A stretch of DNA of 45,328 nucleotides from assembly GCA_937880925.1 (NCBI GenBank), contig CALGGB010000136.1, forward strand, positions 1 through 45,328. Reading direction: 5' to 3'. The notes below the pieces were generated by a model. It was not told the origin of the DNA and made no database searches. It worked only from the letters and a program-made list of their open reading frames with translations. Below, one piece after another: positions 9,540 to 20,249 of this stretch. This DNA is from an uncultured Rhodospirillaceae bacterium. GTDB lineage: Bacteria > Pseudomonadota > Alphaproteobacteria > SP197. Within the stretch, counting starts at the first letter, position 1, and each line of letters opens with the position of its first letter. Position numbers and translations under genes: made by a program.

Positions 9540-9552
9540 AAGAAAGAGTGAC

Positions 9553-9598
9553 TTGAGCGCCTCGGGAAGGTTTTGTTACACCCTATCCCGAGGCGCTC
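9553..9598 (+). promoter_or_regulatory. Putative lpxC promoter within a 13-bp perfect inverted repeat
   Basis: GAGCGCCTCGGGA (9555-9567) is repeated in perfect inverted form at 9586-9598, with 18 nt between. A possible -35 element TTGAGC (9553-9558) and a weak -10 element TTACAC (9576-9581) are separated by 17 nt and interleave with the repeat. No T-run follows the right arm. This looks more like an operator around a promoter than a terminator. The promoter assignment is tentative; the inverted repeat itself is certain. Confidence 0.5.
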
Positions 9599-9722
9599 GC
9601 CCGCTCCCCCTCATCGGGGAATCAAGAACATAAGCGCAGGCGAAGCGTTAGTACTCCTTAAGGGCCGCTTCCGGCTCAACAGGCCGCCTCCGCGGCCACA
9701 GCGACGGACAACGGTATCCCGC

Positions 9723-10634
9723 GTGACTGGCGCCAGACAAACCACTCTCAAGACCGCCATTTCGTGCAACGGCATTGGCCTGCACTCTGGCGAGAAAGCC
9801 TCGATGACGCTGCGTCCGGCTGCCCCCGATACGGGCATCCTGTTCGAGCGCACCGACCTCAGCAACGGCGCGCGCCTGTTCCCGGCGCGCTACGACTACG
9901 TTGCCGACACCTTCCTTTGCACCACCCTGAAGAATGCTTCGGGTGCGACGCTCTCGACCGTTGAGCATGTCATGGCCGCGCTCTCTGGCTGTGGCATCGA
10001 CAACGCCCTGGTCGAGGTCTCCGGCCCCGAACTGCCGATCATGGACGGCAGCGCCGAGGCCTTCGTTTTCCTGATCGAGTGTGCCGGTATCGTCGAGTGC
10101 GCCGCCCCCCGCCGCGCCGTGCGCGTTCTGCGCGAGGTCGAGGTGGTGGACGGCGACAAGCGCGCCACACTGCGCCCCTCGCGCCTGCGTTCGATCGCCT
10201 GCGAAATCGTCTACGACAACGCCCGTATCTCGCGCCAGCGCGCCGGCTTCGTCATGACCTCGGAGACCTTCAAGGACGAGGTCGCCAGCGCGCGCACCTT
10301 CGGCCTGATGGAGGAGGTTGATGGCCTGCGCGCCAACGGCCTGGCTCTGGGCGGCTCGCTCGACAATGCGGTCGTCGTCAACGGCGACAAGGTGATGAAC
10401 GAGGGTGGCCTGCGCTTCCACAACGAGTTCGCCCGCCACAAGGTGCTCGACGCCGTCGGTGATCTCGCCCTGGCCGGTGCCCCGATCATTGGCGCCTTCG
10501 AAGGCTACTGCTCGGGCCATGCACTCAACGTGCGCCTGCTCAAGGCCCTGTTCGAGAACGACGAGGCCTGGTGCTGGGACAGCGGCGCGGCGACGGCGAC
10601 CTGGCCGGAACTTCCGCTGGCCGCCACGGCCTGA
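9723..10634 (+). CDS. lpxC: UDP-3-O-acyl-N-acetylglucosamine deacetylase LpxC
   Basis: Zn-dependent deacetylase of 303 aa catalysing the committed step of lipid A synthesis in the cytoplasm. Homology begins at QTTLKTAISCNGIGLHSGEKASMTL. Zn-ligand motifs are visible as TVEHVMAALSG (about residues 79-89) and HNEFARHKVLDAVGDLALAG (about 233-252; His and Asp ligands). The substrate motif ELPIMDGSA is near 102 and GHALNVRLLKALF near 266. The frame is open upstream to a TTG at 9573, but that part has no LpxC similarity and crosses the inverted repeat, so GTG 9723 is chosen despite lacking a strong ribosome site. The 223-nt leader after ftsZ suggests independent control. Confidence 0.93.
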   Translation: MTGARQTTLKTAISCNGIGLHSGEKASMTLRPAAPDTGILFERTDLSNGARLFPARYDYVADTFLCTTLKNASGATLSTVEHVMAALSGCGIDNALVEVSGPELPIMDGSAEAFVFLIECAGIVECAAPRRAVRVLREVEVVDGDKRATLRPSRLRSIACEIVYDNARISRQRAGFVMTSETFKDEVASARTFGLMEEVDGLRANGLALGGSLDNAVVVNGDKVMNEGGLRFHNEFARHKVLDAVGDLALAGAPIIGAFEGYCSGHALNVRLLKALFENDEAWCWDSGAATATWPELPLAATA

Positions 10635-10699
10635 ATCCCGGGCGAAGGGTTCGCTCCGGTCGCAGCCGTTCTGCGTGCCGGTGACGGATCACGGTTCTC

Positions 10700-11368
10700 A
10701 TGCCTCTCCTGATCTTCGACTGCGACGGCATCCTGATCGACAGCGAGCTGATCGCCTGCCGTCTGGATGCCGAGGAACTCACAGCCGTGGGATATCCCTG
10801 CACGGTCGAGGACATCGCGCGCGATTTTGTCGGCAAGTCCGGTGCGGAGATGTTTGCCACGGTCGAGCGCCACATCGGCCGCCCGTTGCCTGAGGGCTTC
10901 ATCGAAGAGACCCATCAGCGGCTGATGGAGGTCTTCAGCCGAGAGCTGCAGCCCATGCCCGGCATTGCCGAGGCGATTGCCGGGGTTGCCGCGGCGGGAT
11001 GGTCCGATTGCGTTGCCTCGAGCAGTTCGCCGCCGCGCCTGCGCCATACCCTGGGTCTCACCGGGCTGTGGCCTCATTTCGAGGGCCGCGTTTTCAGCGC
11101 CACCATGGTGGCGCACGGCAAGCCCGCACCTGATCTTTTCCTGCATGCTGCCCAGGCGATGAAGACCGCGCCGGGCGATTGTCTGGTGGTGGAGGACAGC
11201 ACCGCAGGCGTGGAGGCTGCGCGCTCCGCGGGCATGACGGTGCTGGGCTTCACAGGTGGCAGCCACTGTGGCCCCCATCATGGCCCGCTACTGCTGGAAA
11301 GGGGCGCGCAGAGCCTGTTTTCGGACCTGAGAGAACTGCCGGCCCTGATCGGTGCGTTCCCCGGTTAG
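10700..11368 (+). CDS. HAD-superfamily phosphatase / phosphomutase-like hydrolase
   Basis: Protein of 222 aa with the full HAD set. Motif I is FDCDGILIDSE at residues 6-16 (nucleophile and acid Asp). Motif II is the serine region VASSSSPPRLRHTL near 108. Motif III is AHGKPAPDLFL near 138, and motif IV is VVEDSTAGVEAARSAGM near 159. The helical cap between residues 17 and 80 is of the beta-phosphoglucomutase/phosphoglycolate phosphatase type (subclass IA). The substrate cannot be deduced: gph-like, pgmB-like or sugar-phosphate phosphatase are all possible. It starts 65 nt after lpxC and ends 51 nt before bamD; neither neighbour suggests a specific substrate. Confidence 0.88.
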   Translation: MPLLIFDCDGILIDSELIACRLDAEELTAVGYPCTVEDIARDFVGKSGAEMFATVERHIGRPLPEGFIEETHQRLMEVFSRELQPMPGIAEAIAGVAAAGWSDCVASSSSPPRLRHTLGLTGLWPHFEGRVFSATMVAHGKPAPDLFLHAAQAMKTAPGDCLVVEDSTAGVEAARSAGMTVLGFTGGSHCGPHHGPLLLERGAQSLFSDLRELPALIGAFPG

Positions 11369-11419
11369 CGGTGCTATCTTGCGCCGAATCGTTCCCGAAC
11401 CAGAATGGAGATGCCCCTG

Positions 11420-12325
11420 ATGGCGCGTGCGTTGCGGGCTCTGACCTCGGCTGCCGCGATTGCGGCTGCTCTCTGGCTTGGCGCATGCGCCGCCGAGCCC
11501 GAAGTCTATATCGAGCGCCCGGTAGAGGACATCTACAACAACGCCCTCAATCTTCTGGAGGCCGGCAACTACTCCGCTGCCGCCTCGGAATTCGACGAGG
11601 TGGAGCGCCAGCACCCCTACAGCCAATGGGCGACCCGCGCCCAGGTGATGGCTGCCTTTGCGTATTACCAGAACAGCAACTACGACGAGGCCATTCTGAC
11701 GGCCGACCGTTTCATCCAGCTCCATCCGGGCAATCCCGATGCGGCATATGCCTACTACCTGATTGGCCAGTCCTATTACGAGCAGATCTCGGATGTGCAG
11801 CGTGACCAGCGCATGACCCAGCTCGCCCAGAACGCTTTTCTGGAAGTCCTGCGCCTCTATCCCGACTCCGAATACGGCCGCGATGCCAAGCTGAAGGTGG
11901 AACTCACGCAGGACCAGCTGGCCGGCAAGGAAATGGCGATTGGCCGCTGGTACCAGGGCCGCGAGGAATATGTTGCGGCGATCAACCGGTTCCACTCGGT
12001 GCTCTATGACTTCCAGACGACGGGCCATGTGCCCGAGGCCCTGTTGCGTATCGTGGAGTGTTACCTGGCGCTGGGCGTGGTCAGCGAGGCGCAGAATGCT
12101 GCCGCGGTGCTGGGCTACAACTTCCCGGGCAGCCACTGGTACAAGTCAGCCTTCGACCTGCTGAGCGAGCATGGCCTCATCCCCCAGCTCGACCAGAGTT
12201 CCGACATCACGGTCCAGACTGAGGTCGTGACCGATGTCGAGGTCCTGTCGGACGGTACGGTCGAGGAGCAGGAGTTGATCGAGACCGACAAAATCGTCGC
12301 GCCGGCGCTCGAGCCTGCGTACTGA
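11420..12325 (+). CDS. bamD: Outer-membrane assembly lipoprotein BamD
   Basis: Lipoprotein of 301 aa, the TPR-rich subunit that supports BamA in inserting beta-barrel proteins into the outer membrane. The signal peptide ends in the lipobox LGAC (Cys about residue 23). The mature part starts EPEVYIERPVEDIYNNALNLLEAGNYSAAASEFDEVERQHPYSQWA, the usual BamD/ComL opening, followed by further TPR-like helical pairs. The C-terminal 40 residues are acidic. ATG 11405 and ATG 11411 are possible earlier starts. ATG 11420 is preferred because GGAG at 11407-11410 is then 9 nt away and the signal peptide has a normal length. recN follows 18 nt downstream. Confidence 0.93.
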   Translation: MARALRALTSAAAIAAALWLGACAAEPEVYIERPVEDIYNNALNLLEAGNYSAAASEFDEVERQHPYSQWATRAQVMAAFAYYQNSNYDEAILTADRFIQLHPGNPDAAYAYYLIGQSYYEQISDVQRDQRMTQLAQNAFLEVLRLYPDSEYGRDAKLKVELTQDQLAGKEMAIGRWYQGREEYVAAINRFHSVLYDFQTTGHVPEALLRIVECYLALGVVSEAQNAAAVLGYNFPGSHWYKSAFDLLSEHGLIPQLDQSSDITVQTEVVTDVEVLSDGTVEEQELIETDKIVAPALEPAY

Positions 12326-12343
12326 AGCGCGGAGCGGCGCGTC

Positions 12344-16113
<3,770 letters not shown>

Positions 16114-16122
16114 GGATTAGTA

Positions 16123-16320
16123 GGTAGAAAATAGAAAATAGAAAATAGGAAATAGGAAGAGAGATTTTAGGCGATCATTAGGATCCCACCTTACCAAATT
16201 CACTCTCACCCTCCGGCTTGACCGGAGGGTGACATCGATTTTTTGGGGTGGGAGATGGCAAGGGCTCCCTCTCCTGTCTCCTATTTCCTATTTTCTATTT
16301 TCTCTTTCCTAACCCCTACC
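16123..16320. repeat. AT-rich inverted-repeat element between ligA and the P1 peptidase gene
   Basis: Two perfectly inverted 25-bp arms lie at 16133-16157 and 16279-16303. The left arm belongs to a run of 7-nt units (AAAATAG, then shorter GAAATAG-like units). Between the arms lies a hairpin (16207-16231) and a T-run. Outside the exact arms the symmetry continues imperfectly. The arms are far richer in A and T than any neighbouring sequence. No open frame of interest fits inside. It fills the gap between two converging genes; whether it is mobile cannot be told from one copy. Confidence 0.75.
16207..16244 (+). terminator. Hairpin with downstream T-run, possible terminator for ligA
   Basis: CACCCTCCGG (16207-16216) and CCGGAGGGTG (16222-16231) form a perfect 10-bp stem with a CTTGA loop. 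Seven nt later there is a run of six T (16239-16244). The gap between stem and T-run is longer than in a classical terminator. The stem sequence resembles short GC palindromes dispersed in many alphaproteobacterial genomes, so it may be a REP-like unit that also ends transcription. Confidence 0.5.
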
Positions 16321-17446
16321 CCTCCGGCTCCACCCACCGCTCGAAGCGCTTCAGCGTCGCCACAAGCCGCTCCCGGTCGAGGCCCTCGGCGTGGTGGCCG
16401 TCGATGCCGGTCATGGGTTCGCTGACCGCCAGCACGTTCATGATCGCCTCGTCGACCGCCTGGATGACCGCCTCGAACAAGGGGTCCATGCGGTGGTCGG
16501 GCATGATCTCCAGGGGCACGATGGCGTCGTGGCTGGCCAGCGCCTTCTCGTTGGCCGTGGTGAAGGCCATGAAGATGTCGCCCGAGCCGTGGCCGCTGAT
16601 CGAGCCGCCCCGGCCCACACCCAGGCTGATGCGCCGCGCCAGCCGCTTCAACTGGTGCGAGACGAGCGGCGCGTCGGTGCCGACCACGGCGATGATCGAG
16701 CCGGTGTCGCTGTTGTAGGGGTCGCTGCCCGGCAGGTGCTGCGCCATGGGGATGCCGGCGATGGTGAGCTGGCTCCTCAGGCCGAAGTTGGCCTGCACGA
16801 AGGCGCCCAGGGTGATGGTGCGGCCCTCGTAGTCGATCACCCGGCTGGCCGTGCCCGAACCGCCCTTGTGACCGTAGAGCATCATGCCGGTGCCGCCGCC
16901 GACGCTGCCTTCCTCGATCGGGCCGGATTTGGCCGAGGAGATCGCCTCGAAGACATGCTCCTTCTTCACATGGAAGCCGTTGATGTCGTTGAGCCAGCCG
17001 TCATAGGTCTCGCCCGCCACCGGCAGGCCCCAGCTCGGGCCGTCGCCGTACTTCGCGGTGTTGGCGTAGAGCCATTCGATGGTTGCATCGCGCGCCACGC
17101 CGCAGGAGTGCGTGTTGGTGATCGTGATGGGGCCATCGCAATGGCCCACTTCCTCCACCCACCAGCTTCCCGAAAGCTCGCCGTTGCCGTTGAGAGACGT
17201 CTGGCCGGCCCAGACCGCGCCGCCGGCGTTGGCCTTGCCGCGCGGGATGATTGCGGTGACGCCGGTACGCACCAGCCCCTTGCCGACCTCCAGCTTGCCC
17301 TCCCCCTCGATCAGGGCGCAGTAGCCGACCTCGACCCCGGCGACGTCGGTGATGGCATTGTTCTTCCCCGGCGTTCCGTTGAACGGAATGCCCAGCGCCC
17401 TGGCTCGGGTCTTTCCGGCGGGCGTGGCAAGCAGCGGGCTGGTCAT
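16316..17446 (-). CDS. P1-family (S58, DmpA/BapA-type) aminopeptidase
   Basis: Protein of 376 aa similar to L-aminopeptidase/D-esterase DmpA and beta-peptidyl aminopeptidases. These are autoprocessed N-terminal nucleophile-like hydrolases that remove N-terminal or beta-amino-acid residues. Family landmarks are GIPFNGTPGKNNAITDVAGVEVG (residues 19-41), GTHSCG-like TNTHSCGVARD near 110, SVGGGTGMMLYGHKGGSGTASRV near 180, and the predicted self-cleavage Gly-Ser in DTGSIIAVVGTDAPL near 241. There is no signal peptide, so it is probably cytoplasmic. GAGGGGAG lies 6 nt before the start. A small unknown gene lies 40 nt upstream in the same direction. The natural substrate is unknown. Confidence 0.9.
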   Translation of the reverse strand: MTSPLLATPAGKTRARALGIPFNGTPGKNNAITDVAGVEVGYCALIEGEGKLEVGKGLVRTGVTAIIPRGKANAGGAVWAGQTSLNGNGELSGSWWVEEVGHCDGPITITNTHSCGVARDATIEWLYANTAKYGDGPSWGLPVAGETYDGWLNDINGFHVKKEHVFEAISSAKSGPIEEGSVGGGTGMMLYGHKGGSGTASRVIDYEGRTITLGAFVQANFGLRSQLTIAGIPMAQHLPGSDPYNSDTGSIIAVVGTDAPLVSHQLKRLARRISLGVGRGGSISGHGSGDIFMAFTTANEKALASHDAIVPLEIMPDHRMDPLFEAVIQAVDEAIMNVLAVSEPMTGIDGHHAEGLDRERLVATLKRFERWVEPEG

Positions 17447-17486
17447 GGTGTTCTCCCCTCAAAACAAGACGCGGCGTCAGCGGGGA

Positions 17487-17765
17487 TTATCGGCGGGCGG
17501 CACCGTCGGCGTCGAGCACAGCCTTGACCTTGGCGAGCAGCGCCTTGCGTTCGCTCGCGCTCGACACCCTGAACCGCGTGAAATCCTCCGCCGGTTCCAG
17601 CCGCACATCGCAAAACAGCCCCGCTGCATCCTCATGGAAATGCAGAAACGCCCGCCCCCTGCGGTAGAACACCCCGCGCTGCTTCTCCTTCAGCCCCGCC
17701 AGCCCCCGGATCGCCGCCACCAGCGGCTCCAGATCATCGAGCGCATCGGAGCCTGCATGTTTCAT
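17487..17765 (-). CDS. Conserved small protein of unknown function
   Basis: A 92-aa protein, MKHAGSDALDDLEPLVAAIRGL and onward, with a middle segment KQRGVFYRRGRAFLHFHEDAAGLFCDVRL and a Lys-rich C-terminal helix. Comparable short proteins with a GVFYRR...AFLHFHED core are, as far as I recall, annotated as hypothetical in other high-GC bacteria. I cannot assign a domain; a small alpha/beta fold is plausible. An earlier in-frame start at 17789 would run into the adjacent repeat, so ATG 17765 is preferred. It precedes the P1 peptidase by 40 nt and may share its transcript. Confidence 0.7.
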   Translation of the reverse strand: MKHAGSDALDDLEPLVAAIRGLAGLKEKQRGVFYRRGRAFLHFHEDAAGLFCDVRLEPAEDFTRFRVSSASERKALLAKVKAVLDADGAARR

Positions 17766-17790
17766 GGCCGGGCCACCGCCCTGCAACATA

Positions 17791-17947
17791 CCGTCATCCC
17801 GGACAAGGCGCGTAGCGCCGCAGATCGGGGACTCATGCCGGAACGTCGGTCATTCCGCCGGCGCGTGTTGCTTCGTTCCGGCATGGGTCCCGGCTCTCCG
17901 CTTCGCGGAGCCTGCCCCGCACAGCGATGCGGGGGCCGGGATGACGG
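17791..17947. repeat. Complex palindromic repeat, copy 1
   Basis: The outer arms CCGTCATCCCGG (17791-17802) and CCGGGATGACGG (17936-17947) are perfect inverses. Inside are CATGCCGGAACG (17835-17846) with CGTTCCGGCATG (17874-17885), a CTCCGC/GCGGAG hairpin near 17896-17910, and GCCCCGCA/TGCGGGG near 17914-17935. A second copy with the same architecture and a nearly identical right half lies at 41843-41998. It sits between the small unknown gene and the Xaa-Pro aminopeptidase gene and carries no credible ORF. No transposase is nearby, so a REP/BIME-like dispersed element is the best description. Confidence 0.85.
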
Positions 17948-17967
17948 TCGGAAAAGGGACATGCCCC

Positions 17968-20031
17968 TCACGCACCCTCTGCAATCGGCCGGGTCGCCTG
18001 TTCCAGCCACTTGGCCGTCTCGCTATCCACCAGCGGCATCAGCACCTCCCGCACCTGCGCGTGGTAGGCGTCGAGCCAAGCGGCCTCCGCCTCGCTCAAC
18101 TGGTCGGCGTCGATCAGGCGGCGGTCGATGGGCGCCCTGGTGATCGTGGAAAAGCGCAGCATCGGCCTCTCGCTCGGCCCCTCGTCCTCCTCGACCACCA
18201 CAAGGTTCTCGATGCGGATTCCCCAGGCCCCGGTGCGGTAGTAGCCCGGTTCGTTGGAGACGATCATGCCCGGCTGCAGGGCCGTGGGATTGCCGATCTT
18301 GGAGATCCGCTGCGGCCCCTCATGGACTCCCAGATAGCTGCCGACGCCGTGACCGGTCCCATGGTCGAAGTCGGCGCCGATCGCCCAAAGCGGTGCACGC
18401 GCCAGGGCGTCGAGCTGGCTGCCCGTGGTGCCGCGCGGGAAACGTGCGGTGGCGAGTGCGATGTGGCCCTTCAGCACGGCGGTGAAATAGGTCCGCTGGT
18501 CCTCGTCGGGCTCGTCGACGCTGACCGTGCGTGTCACATCCGTGGTGCCGTCGGCATACTGGCCGCCGGAATCCACCAGATAGAGGCTGCCTGCCTCCAG
18601 CTTCCGGTTGGTCCGCGCCGTGGCGTGGTAGTGGACCACCGCACCATTGGGTCCGGCGCCCGAAATGGTGTCGAAGCTGCCGCCGCGATAACCCGGCACC
18701 GCCTGCCGGCAGGCCTCCAGCTTGCCGGAAGCTTCCAGCTCATCGATCTCGATGTTGCTGCCCGGCCGTGTCGCGCCGTCGAGCCAGGCGAGGAAGGTGG
18801 TCAGCGCGGCGCCGTCGCGGACATGGGCCGCGCGCGTGCCCGCAATCTCCACCGCGTTCTTGGCCGCCTTGGGCAGGGCGCAGGGGTCCTGTGCCTCCAC
18901 CACCTTGCCGCCGGCTTCCTCGATGCGCGCGGCGAACCACTGGGGCGTCGTGTCGGCATCGATGCGCACCACGGCGCCATCGGCCGCCACCCGCGACAGC
19001 GCGTGTGCCAGCGCCAGGCGTGGCATCACCGTCACGTTCTCGGGCAGGTGGCCTTCCACCGCCGGGCCGAACTTGCGCCGGTCGCCATAGACGCCGACCC
19101 GCCCGTCTGCCTCGACGATGCCGAAGGCCAGGGCCAGCGGCGTGTTGGGCACGTCGCCGCCGCGGATGTTGAGCAGCCAGGCGAGCGAGGCCGGGTCGGA
19201 CAGCACGGCGGCCGCCTGGCCGTCGGCCGCCAGCAGGGCGCAGACCTCGGCGATCTTCTCTTCTGCCGCGCGCCCGGCGTGTTCGGTTGCCTGCGGGATC
19301 ACCGGCGCCAGGGGGGCGGGCGAACGGTTGGTCCACACGGTGTCGAGCGGATTGGGCTCCACCGGCACCAGCGTGCCGCCCGCCTTGGCGCAGGCCGCCT
19401 CCAGGCGCCGCACGCCCGCGGGCGTGTGCAGCCATGGGTCGTAGCCCAGCCTGCCACCCTTCAGGTTCGCCGCGATCCAGGCCGCGGGCGGGCTTTCGGT
19501 GACATGGTGACGTTCCCAGTCCTGGGTGCGCACCTGGTCCTCGACCTGCAGCGTGTAGCGCCCGTCGACGAAGATCGCGGCCGTTCCGGCCATCGCGATG
19601 GCGACACCCGCACTGCCCGAAAACCCGGTCAGCCAACGCAGCCGGTCGCCGTTGCGCGGGACGTATTCGCCCTGGTGTTCGTCAGCGCGCGGCACCACGA
19701 AACCGTCCAGCCCCAGGCGGGCGAGTTCGCCCCGCAACGCCTTCAGTCGCCACGCCGGCGCCGGCGGTCCGGCCTCCAGCCCGTCGTTGACGCGGCTCGC
19801 CATGGCCTCCTTGAGGCCCTTCAGCGCATCCGCCAGCTCCGGCTCCGCATCGGGCACCACCAGCGCGATCCAGCCCTCGACATCGAACCCCGCCGGTGCC
19901 GCCAGCGCGCCGGCGACAAGGTCCTTCACCGCCGCCACCGACATGCCCGCCCGCGCACGCGCCAGCAGGCGGGCGAGGGCGGCGTCGCCGGGGTAGGGGC
20001 CCTGGGGGGTACTGTACGAATGGCCGCTCAT
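17968..20031 (-). CDS. Xaa-Pro aminopeptidase (aminopeptidase P, M24B) with N-terminal extension
   Basis: Metallopeptidase of 687 aa predicted to release the N-terminal residue from peptides with Pro in second place. The creatinase-like N-terminal domain starts around residue 92 (LKALRGELARLGLDGFVVPRADEHQGEYVP). A second such region follows, and the catalytic pita-bread domain spans roughly 390-620. Predicted metal ligands are the two Asp in VDSGGQYADGTTDVTRT (about 483-499), the His in GTGHGVGSYLGVHEGP, the Glu in VSNEPGYY and the Glu in GIRIENLV. The first 90 residues (LLARARAGMSVAAVKDLVAG and on) precede the usual domain start and are unexplained; internal starts could shorten the protein. 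The stop lies 20 nt from repeat copy 1. Confidence 0.92.
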   Translation of the reverse strand: MSGHSYSTPQGPYPGDAALARLLARARAGMSVAAVKDLVAGALAAPAGFDVEGWIALVVPDAEPELADALKGLKEAMASRVNDGLEAGPPAPAWRLKALRGELARLGLDGFVVPRADEHQGEYVPRNGDRLRWLTGFSGSAGVAIAMAGTAAIFVDGRYTLQVEDQVRTQDWERHHVTESPPAAWIAANLKGGRLGYDPWLHTPAGVRRLEAACAKAGGTLVPVEPNPLDTVWTNRSPAPLAPVIPQATEHAGRAAEEKIAEVCALLAADGQAAAVLSDPASLAWLLNIRGGDVPNTPLALAFGIVEADGRVGVYGDRRKFGPAVEGHLPENVTVMPRLALAHALSRVAADGAVVRIDADTTPQWFAARIEEAGGKVVEAQDPCALPKAAKNAVEIAGTRAAHVRDGAALTTFLAWLDGATRPGSNIEIDELEASGKLEACRQAVPGYRGGSFDTISGAGPNGAVVHYHATARTNRKLEAGSLYLVDSGGQYADGTTDVTRTVSVDEPDEDQRTYFTAVLKGHIALATARFPRGTTGSQLDALARAPLWAIGADFDHGTGHGVGSYLGVHEGPQRISKIGNPTALQPGMIVSNEPGYYRTGAWGIRIENLVVVEEDEGPSERPMLRFSTITRAPIDRRLIDADQLSEAEAAWLDAYHAQVREVLMPLVDSETAKWLEQATRPIAEGA

Positions 20032-20059
20032 GTCGTTTCCTGCATGGTTGCAGGCACTT

Positions 20060-20120
20060 TAGAGCGGATCACGATGACCCGGAACCACTTCATGGTTCCG
20101 GGTCATCGTGATCCGCTCTA
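20060..20120. repeat. 28-bp perfect inverted repeat (large hairpin 1)
   Basis: Arms at 20060-20087 and 20093-20120 are exact inverses over 28 bp, separated by only 5 nt. Both ends read TAGAGCGGATC-type sequence. No ORF is present. It lies 28 nt upstream of the Xaa-Pro aminopeptidase start and is followed within 12 nt by a second hairpin that begins with the same TAGAGC. Confidence 0.92.
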
Positions 20121-20131
20121 CATCAACAAGA

Positions 20132-20195
20132 TAGAGCAAATTCACACCTTTCTGCGCAATCGCGAAGCGATTCCGCAGAAAGGTGATTTGCTCTA
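20132..20195. repeat. Imperfect ~28-bp inverted repeat (large hairpin 2)
   Basis: The left arm from 20132 (TAGAGCAAATTC...) pairs with the right arm ending at 20195 (...GATTTGCTCTA) through a short loop around 20164. One 2-3 nt insertion and one mismatch interrupt the pairing. It shares the terminal TAGAGC/GCTCTA with hairpin 1 but differs inside. The pair resembles short non-autonomous elements or dispersed palindromes of alphaproteobacteria; there is no transposase in the window. Confidence 0.85.
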
Positions 20196-20249
20196 GCGGG
20201 CGGTGGCGCGCCAGGATAATGCCCGGTTCCGCAGTGAGGCCGTCGGAAC

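Noticed and set aside
9573-9722. Upstream TTG start for lpxC adding 50 residues
   Set aside because: The extra residues have no LpxC similarity, cross the palindrome and contain a Pro/Arg-rich run typical of non-coding GC-rich DNA.
16123-16163. CRISPR-like array
   Set aside because: The units are only 7 nt, contiguous and without spacers; there are no cas genes.
20060-20195. Insertion sequence
   Set aside because: Despite perfect inverted repeats there is no transposase frame between the arms, only a 5-nt loop.
17764-20196. 810-codon plus-strand frame across the repeat, the aminopeptidase and both hairpins
   Set aside because: The minus-strand aminopeptidase explains the open frame. The ends of the plus frame translate palindromic repeats, which do not look like protein.
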